NCBI GenBank assembly: GCA_024291935.2
Contig: CM044307.1
Location: 95,237,461-95,301,460 of the forward strand
Source of the DNA: Okapia johnstoni
Lineage: Eukaryota; Chordata; Mammalia; Artiodactyla; Giraffidae
Length of the DNA stretch: 64,000 nucleotides
Direction of reading: 5' to 3'
Under the pieces are notes generated by a model that had not been told where the DNA came from, ran no database searches, and saw nothing but the letters and a program-made list of their open reading frames with translations. A program made the translations under genes and the position numbers. This document shows, in pieces, positions 35,516-47,159 of the stretch. Within the stretch, counting starts at the first letter, position 1, and each line of letters begins with the position of its first letter.

Positions 35516-37105
35516 CTACACCTAAAGCAATTAGAGAAGGAAGAAATGAAGAACCCCAGGGTTAGTAGAAGGAAAGAAAACTTAAAAATTAGGGCAGAAA
35601 TAAATGCAAAAGAAACAAAAGAGATGATAGCAAAAATCAACAAAACTGAAAGCTGGTTTTTCGAGAAGATAAACAAAATTGACAAGCCATTAACCAGACT
35701 CATCAAGAAACAAAGGGAGAAGAATCAGATCAACAAAATTAGAAATGAAAATGGAGAGATCACAACAGACTACACAGAAATACAAAGGATCACAAGAGAC
35801 TACTACCAACAGCTATATGCCAATAAAATGGACAACTTGGAAGAAATGGACAAATTCTTAGAAACGTATAACTTTCCAAAACTGAACCAGGAAGAAATAG
35901 AAGACCTTAACAGACCCACCACAAGCACGGAAATCAAAACTGTAATCAGAAATCTTCCAGCAAACAAAAGCCCAGGACCAGATGGCTTCACAGCGGAATT
36001 CTACCAAAAATTTAGAGAAGAGCTAACACCTATCCTACTCAAACTCTTCCAGAAAATTGCAGTAGATGGTAAACTTCCAAACTCATTCTATGAGGCCACC
36101 ATCACCCTAATTCCAAAACCAGACAAAGATGCCACAAAAAAAGAAAACTACATGCCAATATCACTGATGAACATAGATGCAAAAATCATTAATAAAATTC
36201 TAGCAAACAGAATCCAACATCATATTAAAAAGATCATACATCATGACCAAGTTGGCTTTATCCCAGGAATGCAAGGTTTCTTTAACATCTGCAAATCAAT
36301 CAATGTAATACACCACATTACAAATTGAAAGATAAAAACCATATGATTATCTCAATAGAGGCAGAAAAAGCCTTTGACAAAATTCAACATCCATTTATGA
36401 TAAAAACCCTCCAGAAAGCAGGAATAGAAGGAACATACCTCAACATAATAAAAGCTATATATGACAAACCCACAGCAAACATTATCCTCAATGGTGAAAA
36501 ATTGAAAGCATTTCCCCTAAAGTCAGGAACAAGGCAAGGATGCCCACTCTCACCACTACTATTCAACATAGTTTTGGAAGTTTTGGACACAGCAATCAGA
36601 GTGGAAAAAGAAATAAAAGGAATCCAGATAGGAAAAGAAGAAGTAAAACTCTCACTGTTTGCAGATAACATGATCCTCTACATAGAAAACCCTAAAGATT
36701 CTACCAGAAAATTACTAGAGCTAATCAATGAATATAGTAAAGTTGCAGGATATAAAATTAACACACAGAAATCCCATGCATTCCCATACACCAATAATGA
36801 GAAAACAGAAAGAGAAACTAAGGAAACAATACCATTCACCATTGCAACAAAAATAATCAAATACTTAGGAATATATCTACCTAAAGAAACAAAAGACTTA
36901 TATATAGAAAACTATAAAACACTGATGAAAGAAATCAAAGAGGACACAAACAGATGGAGAAATATACCGTGTTCATGGATTGGAAGAATTAATATAGTGA
37001 AAATGAGTATACTACCCAAAGCAATCTATAGATTCAATGCAATCCCTATCAAGCTACCAACGGTATTTTTCACAGAACTAGAACAAATCATTTCACAATT
37101 TGTAT
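35516..37105 (+). mobile_element. Young L1, inverted 5' half (ORF2 linker and RT)
   Basis: The plus-strand L1 ORF2 segment starts at the '[18 protein letters not shown]' linker and runs through the RT to 'FVW'. It is open over 35516-36328, shifts frame near 36310-36330 where bases are missing, and continues in the second frame to the junction at 37105. The RT catalytic motif reads '[10 protein letters not shown]', so the second catalytic Asp is Asn (36664-36669 region), while the intact-motif copy at 9214-12941 has FADD. The last 104 bp (37002-37105) repeat sequence also present in the 3' half (35412-35515). Confidence 0.93.
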
Positions 37106-38163
37106 GGGTCTTTTCCAATGAGTTGTTTCTTCGCATCAGGTGGCCAAAGAATTGTAGTTTCAACTTCAGCATCAGTCCTTCCAATGAATATTCAGGACTG
37201 ATTTCCTTTAGGATGGACTGGTTGGATCTCCTTGGTATCCAAAGTACTCTCAAGAGTCTTCTCCAACACCACAGTTCAAAAGTATCAATTCTTTGGCCCT
37301 TTATTTATACTCCAACTCTTACATCCATACATGACTGCTGGAAAAACCGTAACTTTGACTAGCTGGACCTTTGTTGGTAAAGTAATGTCTCTGCTTTTTA
37401 ATGTGCTGTCTAGGTTGGTCATAGCTTTTCTTCCAAGGAACAAGCGTCTTTTAATTTCATGGCTGCAGTCACCATCTGCAGTGATTTTGGAGCCCAAAAA
37501 ATAAAGTCAGCCACTGTTTCCACTTTTTCCCCATCTATTTGCTATGAAGTGATGGGACAGATGCCATGATCTTAGTTTTCTGAATGTTGAGTTTTAAGCC
37601 AATTTTTCACTATCTTTCAGTTTCATCAAGAGGCTATTTAGTTCCTCTTCGCTTCCTGCCATAAGGGTGGTGTCATCTGCATATTTGAGGTTATTTATAT
37701 TTCTCCCAGCAATCTTGATTCCAGCTTTTGCTTCATCCAGCCCAGCATTTCTCATGATGTACTCTGCATATAAGTTAAATATGCAGGGTGACAATATATA
37801 GCCTTGATGTACTCATTGCCCAATTTGGAACCAGTCTGTTGTTCCATGACCAGTTCTAATTATTGCTTCCTGACCTGCATACAGATTTATCAAGAGGCAG
37901 ATCAGGTGGTCTGGTATTCCCATCTCTTTAAGAACTTTCCACAGTTTGTTGCGATACACACAGCCAAAGACTTTGGCATAGTCAATAAAGAGATGATCCA
38001 ACAGATGTTGGCAATTTGATGGATATTCAGGTTGCTTCAATATATTAGCTATTGTGAAGAAGCTGAAATGGATTTGGGAATGCAGATATCTCTAAAATGT
38101 ACTGGTTTTTCTTTCTTCAGATAGATAACCGAAAGTGGGATTATGGGATAATATGGTAATTCT

Positions 38164-38491
38164 GAGCTTCCCTGGTAGCTCAGCTAGTAAATAATTCACC
38201 TCCAATGCAGGAAAACCCAGCTCAATTCCTGAGTAAAGAAGATACGCTGGAGAAGGGATAGGCTACCCACTCCAGTATTCATGGGCTTCCCTGGGGGCTC
38301 AGAGGGTAAAGAATCCACCTGCAATGCGGGAGACCTGGGTTTGATCCCTCAATTGGGAAGATTCCCCTGGAGGAGGGCATGGCAACCCACTACAGTATTC
38401 TTGCCTGGGGAATCCTCATGGACAGAGAAGCCTGGCAAGCTTCATGGTGTTGCAAAGAGTTGACCACGACTGAGAGACAAAGTACACACAC
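38164..38491 (+). mobile_element. Bov-A2 SINE (dimer)
   Basis: Two monomers start at about 38166 ('gcttccctggtagctcag') and 38284 ('gcttccctgggggctcag'), each with a B-box-like segment, ending 'ccacgactgagagacaaag' and an AC run. TSD 'ggtaattct'/'ggtagttct' (38155-38163, 38492-38500). It lies inside the old L1. Confidence 0.88.
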
Positions 38492-39565
38492 GGTAGTTCT
38501 ACTTTTTATTTTTAGGAGAACCTCCACACTATTTTTACTGATAGCTGTGCCTACTTACATACTTACCAACAGTCTACAAGGTTACTCATTTCTGCACATC
38601 CTAATCAAAATATATCTCTTGTCTTTTTAGTAATAGCCATTCTAACTGGTAAGATGATACCACATTGTGGTTTACCTGCATTGCCCTATGGATGGTTTAC
38701 CTGCATTTCCCTAATGAATGAACAAAATAAAACCCTTTTGTTTACTTGCTGGTCATGTGTATGTCATTTTTTTGAAAAATGTCTATTCAGGTCCATTTTT
38801 TCAATTGGGTTATTTGGGAGGTTTTCTCTATTGAATTATATGAATTCCTTAAATATTTTGGATGTTAATCTCTTATCAGCTTTGCAAATATTTTCTCCCA
38901 TTTCATAAAATGTTTTGTATCATTTCATTAGTTGCTTACTATGCAGAAGTTTTTTGTTTTTTAGTTGACATAATCTCAATTGTTTCCTTTTATTTTTGTT
39001 GCCTTTTCTTTTGGTGTCATATCAAAACAAAGCATTAAGACCAATGTCAGTAAGTTTCTTCCTTATGCTTTCTTCTTGAGTTCTATGGTTTTAGGTTTTA
39101 CATGTGTCCTGAATTTATTTCAAGTTAATTTTTGTAAGTGGTATAAGATAAGAATCCAGTTTCACTCTTTGGCATGTGGCTGTTCTGTTTTCCTGTCATA
39201 TTTTATTGACAGCATTGCCTACACAACTGCCTCGTACAGGCACCCTTGTGAAAGACTAATTGACATTATATGTGTGGGTTTATTTCTGGGGTCCTTATTC
39301 TGTTCTATTGACATATGTGTATGGTTTTATGCTAATATCTTGTTGTTTTATTTACTATAGCTTTGTAACATAATTTAAAATCAAGAAGTAAAATGCATCC
39401 AGCTTTGCTCTTTTTTCTGAAGATCTCTTTGGACACTTTGGGCCTTTTGTGATGCCAAAACATTTTTATCAGTGTTTTTTTTTTTAATTTCTTTGAAAAG
39501 GGCCTTTGGGGTTTTTATAGGGATTGCATTGAATCTGTTGATAATTTTAGATAATATGGACACAG

Positions 39566-39842
39566 TGAAAGTGAAAGTCATTCAGTCATGTCCAACTCTT
39601 TGCGACCCCATGGACTATACAGTCCCTGGCATTCTCTAGGCCAGAATACTGGAGTGGATAGCCTATCCCTTCTCCGGGGGATCTTCCCAACCCAGGGATA
39701 GAACTCAGGTTTCCCACATTGCATACAGATTCTATACTGGCTGAGCCACCAGGAAAGCCCAAGAATACTGGAGTGGGTAGCCTGTCCCTTCTCCAGGGGA
39801 TCTTCCCAACCCAGGAATCAAACCAGGTCTCCTGCATTGCAG
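39566..39842 (-). mobile_element. Bov-A2 SINE (dimer), antisense
   Basis: The plus strand starts 'gaaagtcattcagtcatgtc' and ends 'ggtctcctgcattgcag', with the internal monomer join at about 39757-39770 ('aggaaagcccaagaatac'). It abuts the old L1 fragment on its left. Confidence 0.88.
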
Positions 39843-39957
39843 AAGTCCATCAATTTGGATACGATTTTTTTTTTAATGCATGCTGATATGATAGTTATTA
39901 TAATGCAGTATAACAAAATTGTTTTGAATGATGTTAAAGACAAGCAAACACTAGTAG

Positions 39958-40168
39958 AGGGCTTCCTTGGGGCTCAGATGGTAAAGAATCTGTCTGCAAT
40001 GCAGGAGACCCAGGTTCAATCTCTGGGTTGGGAAGATCCCCTGGAGAAGGGAATGGCTACCCACTCCAGTGTTCTTGCCTGGGGAATTCCATGGACAGAG
40101 GAGCCTGGTGCCTCTAGTCCTTGGGGTCACAAAGAGTAGGACATGACTTAGTGACTTTCACTTTTATT
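39958..40168 (+). mobile_element. Bov-tA SINE
   Basis: The tRNA-like head 'gggcttccttggggctcag' with B-box-like 'ggttcaatctctggg' is followed by the BovB-derived tail ending 'gacatgacttagtgac'. The length of about 210 bp is normal for Bov-tA. Confidence 0.9.
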
Positions 40169-40907
40169 TTTTAAGAACTATTAGAGCCATCTTACAGAAA
40201 GAAGCAATGAACTTTTTGACCAATCAATGTTATAAATAAACAAAAATTGATAGGATAATGTTGGGAAGTAAACAGTAAATATATCCAAAAGTCTTTTCTT
40301 ATATGTGAAGCAGGCTATGAGTTCAGTTGTTTTAACATTAAAATAAATGAAATAAATACATTTACATCTAAATACATGGCAAACATTATAAGTAACATCC
40401 AGAAACATAAAAAAAAAAAGGTGATAAAACTTTTATTATTTCTGTATCAATGGTTCTCAAATTTTGGAGTATCTCAGAATTTTTTGTTGCCACTGTTAGA
40501 ATTAAATAGCACTAAAATTCACTCCAAAAATTCTAATATTATTGTTCTTGGGGGAGGTTAGGCTGTCAGCATTTTCAATGAACAATTCAGATAATTCTGA
40601 TGCACATCGTGTTGGAACCGAATATTTGAAACATACTGAATTTGAAAAGAAAGAAATAATGGAATTTCCATGATTTAATTAATATAACTCAATTCAGAAT
40701 TTTTAAAAAACAACTGAAAAATATGATATAGAATAATATAAGAAATAAGACTAAATGCTCTGATATTGCATGTTGCAGTCATCACTTACTAAATTAATGC
40801 ACCACATCATTTCTATTTCTTCACATCAATAAACCTGGGTGAAAGCTGTAGCTATGTTATTGGTGTAATTAAAGTCATTTCTTTATGCTGGCAGCAAGAG
40901 AATCTAC
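40169..40907. other. Unassigned AT-rich sequence
   Basis: No gene or identifiable repeat is visible. Confidence 0.4.
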
Positions 40908-40926
40908 AAAACATGGTGTTTCTTTA

Positions 40927-41164
40927 ATTTTTTTTAATTTTATATTGGAATATAGTTAATTAACAGTGTTGTGCTACTTTCCATTGTACAGCAAAGTGAT
41001 TCAGTTATACATATACATGTATCTATTCTTTTCCAAATTCTTCTCCCATCTAGGTTGTTACACAATATTGAGCAGAGATAGCAGTTTGGGATTGGCATGT
41101 ACACACTGATGTGTTTAGGATAGATGGCTCTTGGGGACCTGCTATATAGCACAATGTATTGCTC
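40927..41164 (-). mobile_element. Short 5'-inverted L1 3' end
   Basis: The left part (40927 to about 41076) is an antisense L1 3' UTR ('aatatagttaattaacagtg', 'gtacagcaaagtgattcag'). The right part (to 41164) is the same UTR in sense orientation ('gtttgggattggcatgtac', 'acctgctatatagcacaa'). A 19-bp TSD with two mismatches flanks it: 40908-40926 'aaaacatggtgtttcttta' and 41165-41183 'aaaatatggtgtttcctta'. This is the pattern of twin priming. Confidence 0.85.
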
Positions 41165-41389
41165 AAAATATGGTGTTTCCTTATTTATAATTCTTAAGAG
41201 TACGAGGGGGATTCACACTTTTCAGAAATTTCAAATTGTAACTAACATTAAAAATGGTGAATCAGCAGCAAATGACTGCTGTCTGATACAGCTCCCAAAG
41301 AGAAAGTATCGATATTAATTTTAAATTAAAAAAAAATCACAGTTCTTTCCATTTTTTCCTGAAGTACTAGTATTTTATTAGAAATAATT

Positions 41390-41528
41390 TTTTGGAATTC
41401 AGTGTTGATCCAGTGGTTAGGACTCTGCTTTCACTGCTGAGGTGGAGCTCAGTCCCTGTCCAGGGAAATAAGATCCTGCAAGACACATAGTGTGGCCAAA
41501 AATAGAAAATAATAATAATAATAATAAA
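41390..41528 (+). mobile_element. CHR-type SINE
   Basis: 'tccagtggttaggactctgc' and 'gggaaataagatcctgcaag' follow the CHR-type tRNA-derived SINE, ending in an 'ataataataataa' tail. Confidence 0.8.
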
Positions 41529-42320
41529 GAAAGAATTTCCAATTTATTTTCAGATTTTTAAAATACATTATCAGTCTCTACTTTTAATATCCTTAAAAGC
41601 TGCATTATATTTCAAAGTGATTATTTAAGCTCTTATTTAGATTTTACTATAATTGGAGTCAAAGAAATATATCCTGTGTTTGGAAAGACAAACATTTTGC
41701 TCTGTGGAAAATTACAGAAGAAAACTTACTGATAAATGTTTTGTATGCCAAGTTTTTTCAGGTGTCAAAGAGTTTGGGAGGCTACTCTTCCCATATGTAT
41801 CGTAGTTTTATTAGGCTACTAGATCTTGAAACAAGTTGCCAAATTTCTTTTAAAATGTTCATAACATCTTATATTATTTCCAACAAAGATTAAGATTAGA
41901 ATGGCAATCATTAATTATTATCAAGTTTTCATAACTCCTTTGTAATTTCAATAATTGTGCTGGCATGTTGAGTGAAATATTTTTCTTTTTCTGTTATTTC
42001 TCCCTAGATACTATTAAAAGTGAAGTTTTCTAATATTAAAAAGTATGTTGAAGTCATAAAGACAGAAATACCTTTTTAATTGTCAAATTACAGAGATAGA
42101 TGCTCTGCTCAAATTCAGTTAGAATACAATAAAATAAACATGAAAGTAAAAACATATTCCTCTCAGAAACCTGCCTTCTGCTGTTGCAAATTTTGGATAA
42201 TGTTAATGTCATAGTAATTTCTGAGGTTTAAAGCCACAAGAATAATAGAAAACTCTTTCACCTTCTTGACTCAATCCATTCTATCATTTATTGAATTTTA
42301 CTTATCCTGTATGTTTGATC
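41529..42320. other. Unassigned AT-rich sequence
   Basis: No gene or recognisable repeat is visible. Confidence 0.4.
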
Positions 42321-42321
42321 C

Positions 42322-42424
42322 AGGCAAACTCCAGAAGATAGTGGAGGACAGAGGAGCTTGGCATGCTACAATCCATGGGGTCACAAAGAGTCGAACGTGA
42401 CTTAGCAAATGAACAACAACAATG
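42322..42424 (+). mobile_element. Bov-tA/BovB 3'-tail fragment
   Basis: 'ccagaagatagtggaggac', 'ctacaatccatggggtcaca' and an 'aacaacaacaa' end match a 5'-truncated Bov tail. Confidence 0.8.
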
Positions 42425-42659
42425 ATATTTTCAATGTCATCTCTTTTTCAGTGTCCTTTATTGTGCTGATACCATTTGGATTCTCATTAACCTTTGTCTT
42501 TCATTATTCCAACAGGATTCCCTTTTCTCCATCTCCTTGTAGCTCCAGTACACCCCACCACTACTGACAGTGATAGTTGTGTGGAACAAAAATTGGGAAA
42601 ATGTCATGTAACTCCACCCAGCAGTGTGTAGAAGAAAAATACAAGTTTAAGACATAGCC

Positions 42660-45600
42660 AGCTACCCCGCGCCCGAGGTCAGGGGCGGCGGTCAAGAGGA
42701 GCTACCTCGCATCTGAGGTAAGGGGCGGCGGCTGCACTTTATTGGAGCAGCCATGAAGAGAGACCCTGCCTCCAAGGTAAGAGAAACCCAGGTAAGACGG
42801 TAGGCACTGAGAGAGGGGATCAGGGGGCAGACAGACTGAAACTACAGTCACAGACAACTAGCAAATCTGATAACATGGAGCACAGACTGGTCTAACTATG
42901 AAACAAAGCCATGCCGTGTGGGGCCACCCAAGACGGACAGGTCATGGTGGAGAGGTCTGACAGAATGTCGTCCACTGGAGAAGGGCATGGCAAACCACTT
43001 CAGTATTCTTGCCTTTAGAACCCCATGAATAGTATGAAAAGGCAAAAAGATAGGACGCTGAAAGATGAACTCCCCAGGTCAGTAGGTGCCCAATATGCTA
43101 TTGGAGATCAGTGGAGAAATGACTACAGAAAGAATGAAGGGATGGAGCCAAAGCAAAAACAACACCCAGTTGTGAATGGGACTGGTGACAGAAGCAAGAT
43201 TTGATGCTGTAAAGAGCAATAATGCATAGGAACCTGGAATAGTAGGTCAATGAATCAAGGCAAATTGGAAGTGGTCAAACAGGAGATGGCAAGAGTGAAC
43301 ATCGACATTCTAGTAATCAGTGAACTAAGATGGACTGGAATGGGTGAATTTAACTCAGATGACCATTATATCCACTACTGTGGGCAGGAATCCCTTAGAA
43401 GAAATGGAGTAGCCATCATAGTCAACAAGAGTTGGAAATGCAGAACTTGGATGCAATCTCAAAAACGACAGAATGATCTCTGTTTATTTCCAAGGCAAGC
43501 CATTCAATATCACGGTAATTCAAATCTATGCCCCGACCAGTAATGCTGAAGAAGGTGAAGCTGAACAGTTCTATGAAGACCTACAAAACCTTCTAGAACT
43601 AACACCCAAAAAACATGTCCTTTTCATTACAGCGGACTGGAATGCAAAAGTAGGAAGACAAGAAACACCTGAAGTAACAGGCAACTTTAGCCTTGGAGTA
43701 CAGAATGAAGCAGGGCAAAGGCTAACAGAGTTTTGCCAAGAGAACGTACTGGTCATAGCAAACACCCTCTTCCAACAACAAAAGAGAAGACTCTACACAT
43801 GGACATCACCAGATGGTCGACACCGAAATCTGAATGCTTATATTCTTTGCAGCCAAAGATGGAGAAGCTCTATACAGTCAGCAAAAACAAGACCAGGAGC
43901 GGACTGTGGCTCAGATCACGAACTCCTTATTGCCAAATTCAGACTGAAATTAAAGAAAGTGGAGAAAACTACTAGACCATTCAGGTAAGACCTAAATCAA
44001 ATCCTTTATGACTATACAGTAGAAGTGAGAAATAGATTAAAAGGACTAGGTCTGATAGACAGAATACCTGATGAACTATGGATGGAGGTTCATGACATTG
44101 TACAGGAGACAGGAATCCAGACCATCCCCAAGAAAAAGAAATGCAAAAAAGAAAAATGGCTAACTGAGGAGGCCTTACAAATAGCTGGGAAAAGAAGAGA
44201 AGTGAAGAGCAAAGGAGAAAACGAAAGATATACCCATTTGAATGGAAATTTCCAAAGAATAGCAAGGAGAGATAAGAAAGCCTTCCTTGGTGATCAATGC
44301 AAAAAGTAGAGGAAAACAACAGAATGGAAAAGACTAGAGATCTCTTCAAGAAAATTAGAGATACCAAGGGAACATTTCATGCAAAGATGGGCTCAATAAA
44401 GGACTGAAATTTTAGGGATCTAACAGAAGCAGAAGATATTAAGAAGAGGTGGCAAATATACACAGAAGAATTGTACAAAAAAGATCTTCACGACCCAGAT
44501 AATCACAATGGTATGATCACTCACCTAGAGCCAGACGTCCTGGAATGTGAAGTCAAGTGGGCCTTAGGAAGCATCACTATGAACAAAGCTAGTGGAGGTG
44601 ATGGAATTCCAGTTGAGCTATTTCAAATCCTCAAAGATGATGCTATGAAAGTGCTGCACTCAATATGCCAGCAAATCTGGAAAACTCAGCAGTGGCCACA
44701 GGACTGCAAAAGGTCAGTTTTCATTCCAATCCCAAAGAAAGGGAATGCCAAAGAATGCTCAAACTGCCGCACAATTGCACTCATCTCACACCCTAGTAAG
44801 TAATGCTCAAAATTCTCCAAGCTAGGCTTCAGCAAAATGTGAACTGTGAACTTCCAGATGTTCAAGCTGGTTTTAGAAAAGGCAGAGGAACCAGAGATCA
44901 AATTGCCAATATCTGCTGGATCATCGCAAAAGCAAGAGAGTTCCAGAAAAAAGTCTATTTATGCTTTACTGGCTATGCCAAAGCCTCTGACTGTATGGAT
45001 CACAGTAAACTGTGGAAAATTCTGAAAGAGATAGGAATACCAGACCACCTGACCTGCCTCTTGAGAAACCTGTATGCACGTCAGGAAGCAACAGTTAGAA
45101 CTGGACATGGAACAACAGACTGGTTCCAAATAGGAAAGGGAGTACATCAAGGCTGTATATTGTCACCCTGCTTACTTAACTTCTTTGCAGAGTACATCAT
45201 GGGAAATGCTGTGCTGGATGAAACACAAGCTAGAATCAAGATTGCCAGGAGAAAAATATCAGTTACCTCAAATATGCAGATGACACCACCCTTATGGCAG
45301 AAAGTGAAGAAGAACTAACGAGCCTCTTGATGAAAGTGAAAGAAGAGAGTGAAAAAGTTGGCTTAAAGCTCAACGTTCAGAAAATGAGGAACATGGCATC
45401 CGGTCCCATCACTTCATGACAGAAAGATGGGGAAACAGTGGAAACAGTGGCTGACTTTATTTTTCTTGGCTCCAAAATCACTGCAGATGGTGATTGCAGC
45501 CATGAAATTAAAAGACGCTTACTCCTTGGAAGGAAAGTTATGACCAACCTAGACAGCATATTAAAAAGCAGAGACATTACTTTGCCAACAAATGTTCATC

Positions 45601-46046
45601 TAGTTAAGGCTATGGTTTTTCCAGTGGTCATGTACGGATGTGAGATTTGGACGGTGAAGAAAGCTGAGTGCCAAAGAATTGATGCTTTTGAACTGTGGTA
45701 TTGGAGAAGACTCTTGAGAGTCCCTTGGACTGCAAGGAGATCCAACCAGTCCATCCTAAAGGAAATTAGTTCTGGGTGTTCATTGGAAGGACTGATGTTG
45801 AAGCTGAAACTCCAATACTTTGGCCACCTGATGCAAAGAGCTGACTCAGTGGAAAAGACCCTGATACTGGGAAAACTGAGGGCAGGAGGAGAAGGGGACA
45901 ACAGAGGATGAGATGGCTGCATGGCATCACAGACTCAATGGACTTGGGTGTGGGTGTACTCAGGGAGTTGGTAATGGACAGGGAGGCCTGGAGTGCTGTG
46001 GTTCTTGAGGTTGCAATGAGTCAGACATGACTCAGTGACAGAACTG
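42660..46046 (+). mobile_element. BovB (RTE clade) LINE, near full length
   Basis: At 3387 bp this is close to the family's full length. An exact 11-bp TSD 'aagacatagcc' (42649-42659 and 46047-46057) defines both ends. The order is a GC-rich 5' UTR (two 'gaggt(c/a)aggggcggcgg' units at 42660-42740), leader to about 43249, AP endonuclease 43250-43988, RT region 43989-45330, C-terminal domain 45430-45911 and 3' tail. The coding region has several frameshifts and an early stop, so it is inactive. BovB is known to have spread horizontally into ruminants and provides the 3' end used by Bov-tA and Bov-A SINEs. Confidence 0.95.
43250..45911 (+). pseudogene. BovB ORF2 (AP endonuclease and reverse transcriptase), broken
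   Basis: The ATG at 43250 opens 'MNQGKLEVVKQEMARVNIDI', the usual endonuclease start. A frameshift near 43440-43475 moves the frame to 43473-43988, which holds 'ADWNAKVG' (normally preceded by Gly) and 'SDHELLIAK'; the 'QIDYILC' motif reads 'LNAYILC'. TAA at 43987-43989 stops the frame. Downstream frames (44025-44309, 44471-44803, 44803-45318) carry 'SGGDGIPVELFQILKDDA', 'AGFRKGRGTRDQIANI' and 'GVHQGCILSPCLLN'. The YADD bases are present near 45276-45287 but out of frame. The C-terminal domain (45438-45911) is open ('ITADGDCSHEIKRRLLLG'). Confidence 0.92.
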
Positions 46047-46057
46047 AAGACATAGCC

Positions 46058-46826
46058 TCCATATTTGACTGGAGTTCCCATTTTTAGACTGATTGCATTT
46101 CTCCACTATTTCTCTTCACCTTTTGTCCAAAGTTTGTGGAATTCTCATTCTTCAGTGAACTTATCCATCTTTCACTAACCTTTGTTTATTGCAAATATTT
46201 CTCTAATGGTTAGGCTTGATCTATGGTCATGTATTTAATTCAGTGAGATAAAACTAACACTTTAAAATAGTGGTTAAATTCTTCAAACAGTGTACATATT
46301 CTATAAATATTTTCAAATGAACCATCTGTTTCTTGAATTATATATTTCAGCTTAAAGTGTGTAAATACACGTGCAGTTTGTATCAGATTTAGGCAATAAT
46401 TCAATGTTTCTTTTATATGCATTGATTATACAGTTCCAGAACAGTTCAGAAATCAAATACAAAATCTTAAATAATTATTTTTAAAGAGATTTAAGATTAC
46501 TTAATCTTAAATAATTATTTTAATTATTGCTGTTTCTCTAACTGAAAATTTTTTCATATTCTGTAAAAAAGTACCTAGTTTGAAAAGTATATTTATATAT
46601 ATATATATATATTTAATAAATGTAGTTGGAAAAATATTGTAATATTTGATTTCTAAGCAAAAGGTAATATACATATGGTGGATTACAAATTTTAAAAATG
46701 GCTACTTTCTTGACTTTGTGGAATTCACAATTCAATTATAAAAAGAATGTATTCAGTCATAAATTTCATGACATTTCTAGATTTAAAGAAAAGCAGAAAG
46801 ACCAACATAGGACAGGATGAAGACAT
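46058..46826. other. AT-rich sequence with an AT microsatellite
   Basis: No gene is seen. 46590-46612 is a (TA)n run. An 18-bp direct repeat 'atcttaaataattatttt' occurs at about 46463 and 46503. Confidence 0.5.
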
Positions 46827-46828
46827 AG

Positions 46829-47033
46829 TACATGCTCAGTGGCTCAGTTGTGTCGGATACTTTGTGACCCCATGGACTGTAGCCCACCAGACTCCTCTAT
46901 CCTTGGGATTTCACAGGCAAGAATATTGGAGTGTGTTGCCATTTTGTCCTCCAGGGGATCTTCATGACCCAGAGATCTAATCCATGTCTCCTGCAGTGCC
47001 AGGCAGATTCTTTACCACCGAGCCACCAGAAAC
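46829..47033 (-). mobile_element. Bov-tA SINE
   Basis: The plus strand runs from 'gctcagtggctcagttgtg' to 'gattctttaccaccgagcc', the antisense of a complete but diverged Bov-tA. Confidence 0.85.
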
Positions 47034-47159
47034 ATTATAGATATATTAATTATACAAATAAACATGATACTTTTAACAAGATGCTTAATTTTTTTAATAT
47101 TGATAATTTACTTTTTTTCTTAATAGTGTTCATACAAGTGAACAGAATAACTATTCAAT

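Larger units (their letters stand above)
33574..38017 (-). mobile_element. BovB LINE, 5'-truncated, interrupted by L1
   Basis: Two blocks (33574-33771 and 37116-38017, about 1.1 kb in all) form one antisense BovB, from its 3' end ('ccagttcagtcactcagtca') to the RT region. It covers the C-terminal BovB protein and the RT palm; the minus frame 37794-37594 retains 'LKYADDTTL', the YADD catalytic motif. A 12-bp TSD with one mismatch flanks it: 'gatggatactca' at 33562-33573 and 'gatggatattca' at 38018-38029. A piece of RT near 37980-38010 is deleted. The host is the older L1. Confidence 0.92.
33020..39563 (-). mobile_element. Old L1 (antisense) hosting a BovB and a SINE
   Basis: From its 3' UTR near 33030 ('tattgtgaaatgattaccac'), through 'ctgaataatatttcattgc', to the ORF2 antisense phrases at 38520-39550 ('gctttgcaaatattttctcc', 'ggtgtcatatcaaaacaa', 'gggattgcattgaatctg'). 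Two insertions split it: BovB at 33574-38017 and a Bov-A2 at 38164-38491. All reading frames are decayed. A small local duplication ('tggtttacctgcatt' twice) lies at about 38668-38708. Confidence 0.75.

Noticed and set aside
39958..40040. tRNA-like sequence with B-box-like motif
   Set aside because: It is the head of a Bov-tA SINE. There is no cloverleaf with intact stems, and the same applies to all other SINE heads here.
44981..45330. Active BovB reverse transcriptase
   Set aside because: The YADD bases exist near 45276-45287 but are out of frame with the upstream RT, and there are several other frameshifts and a stop.
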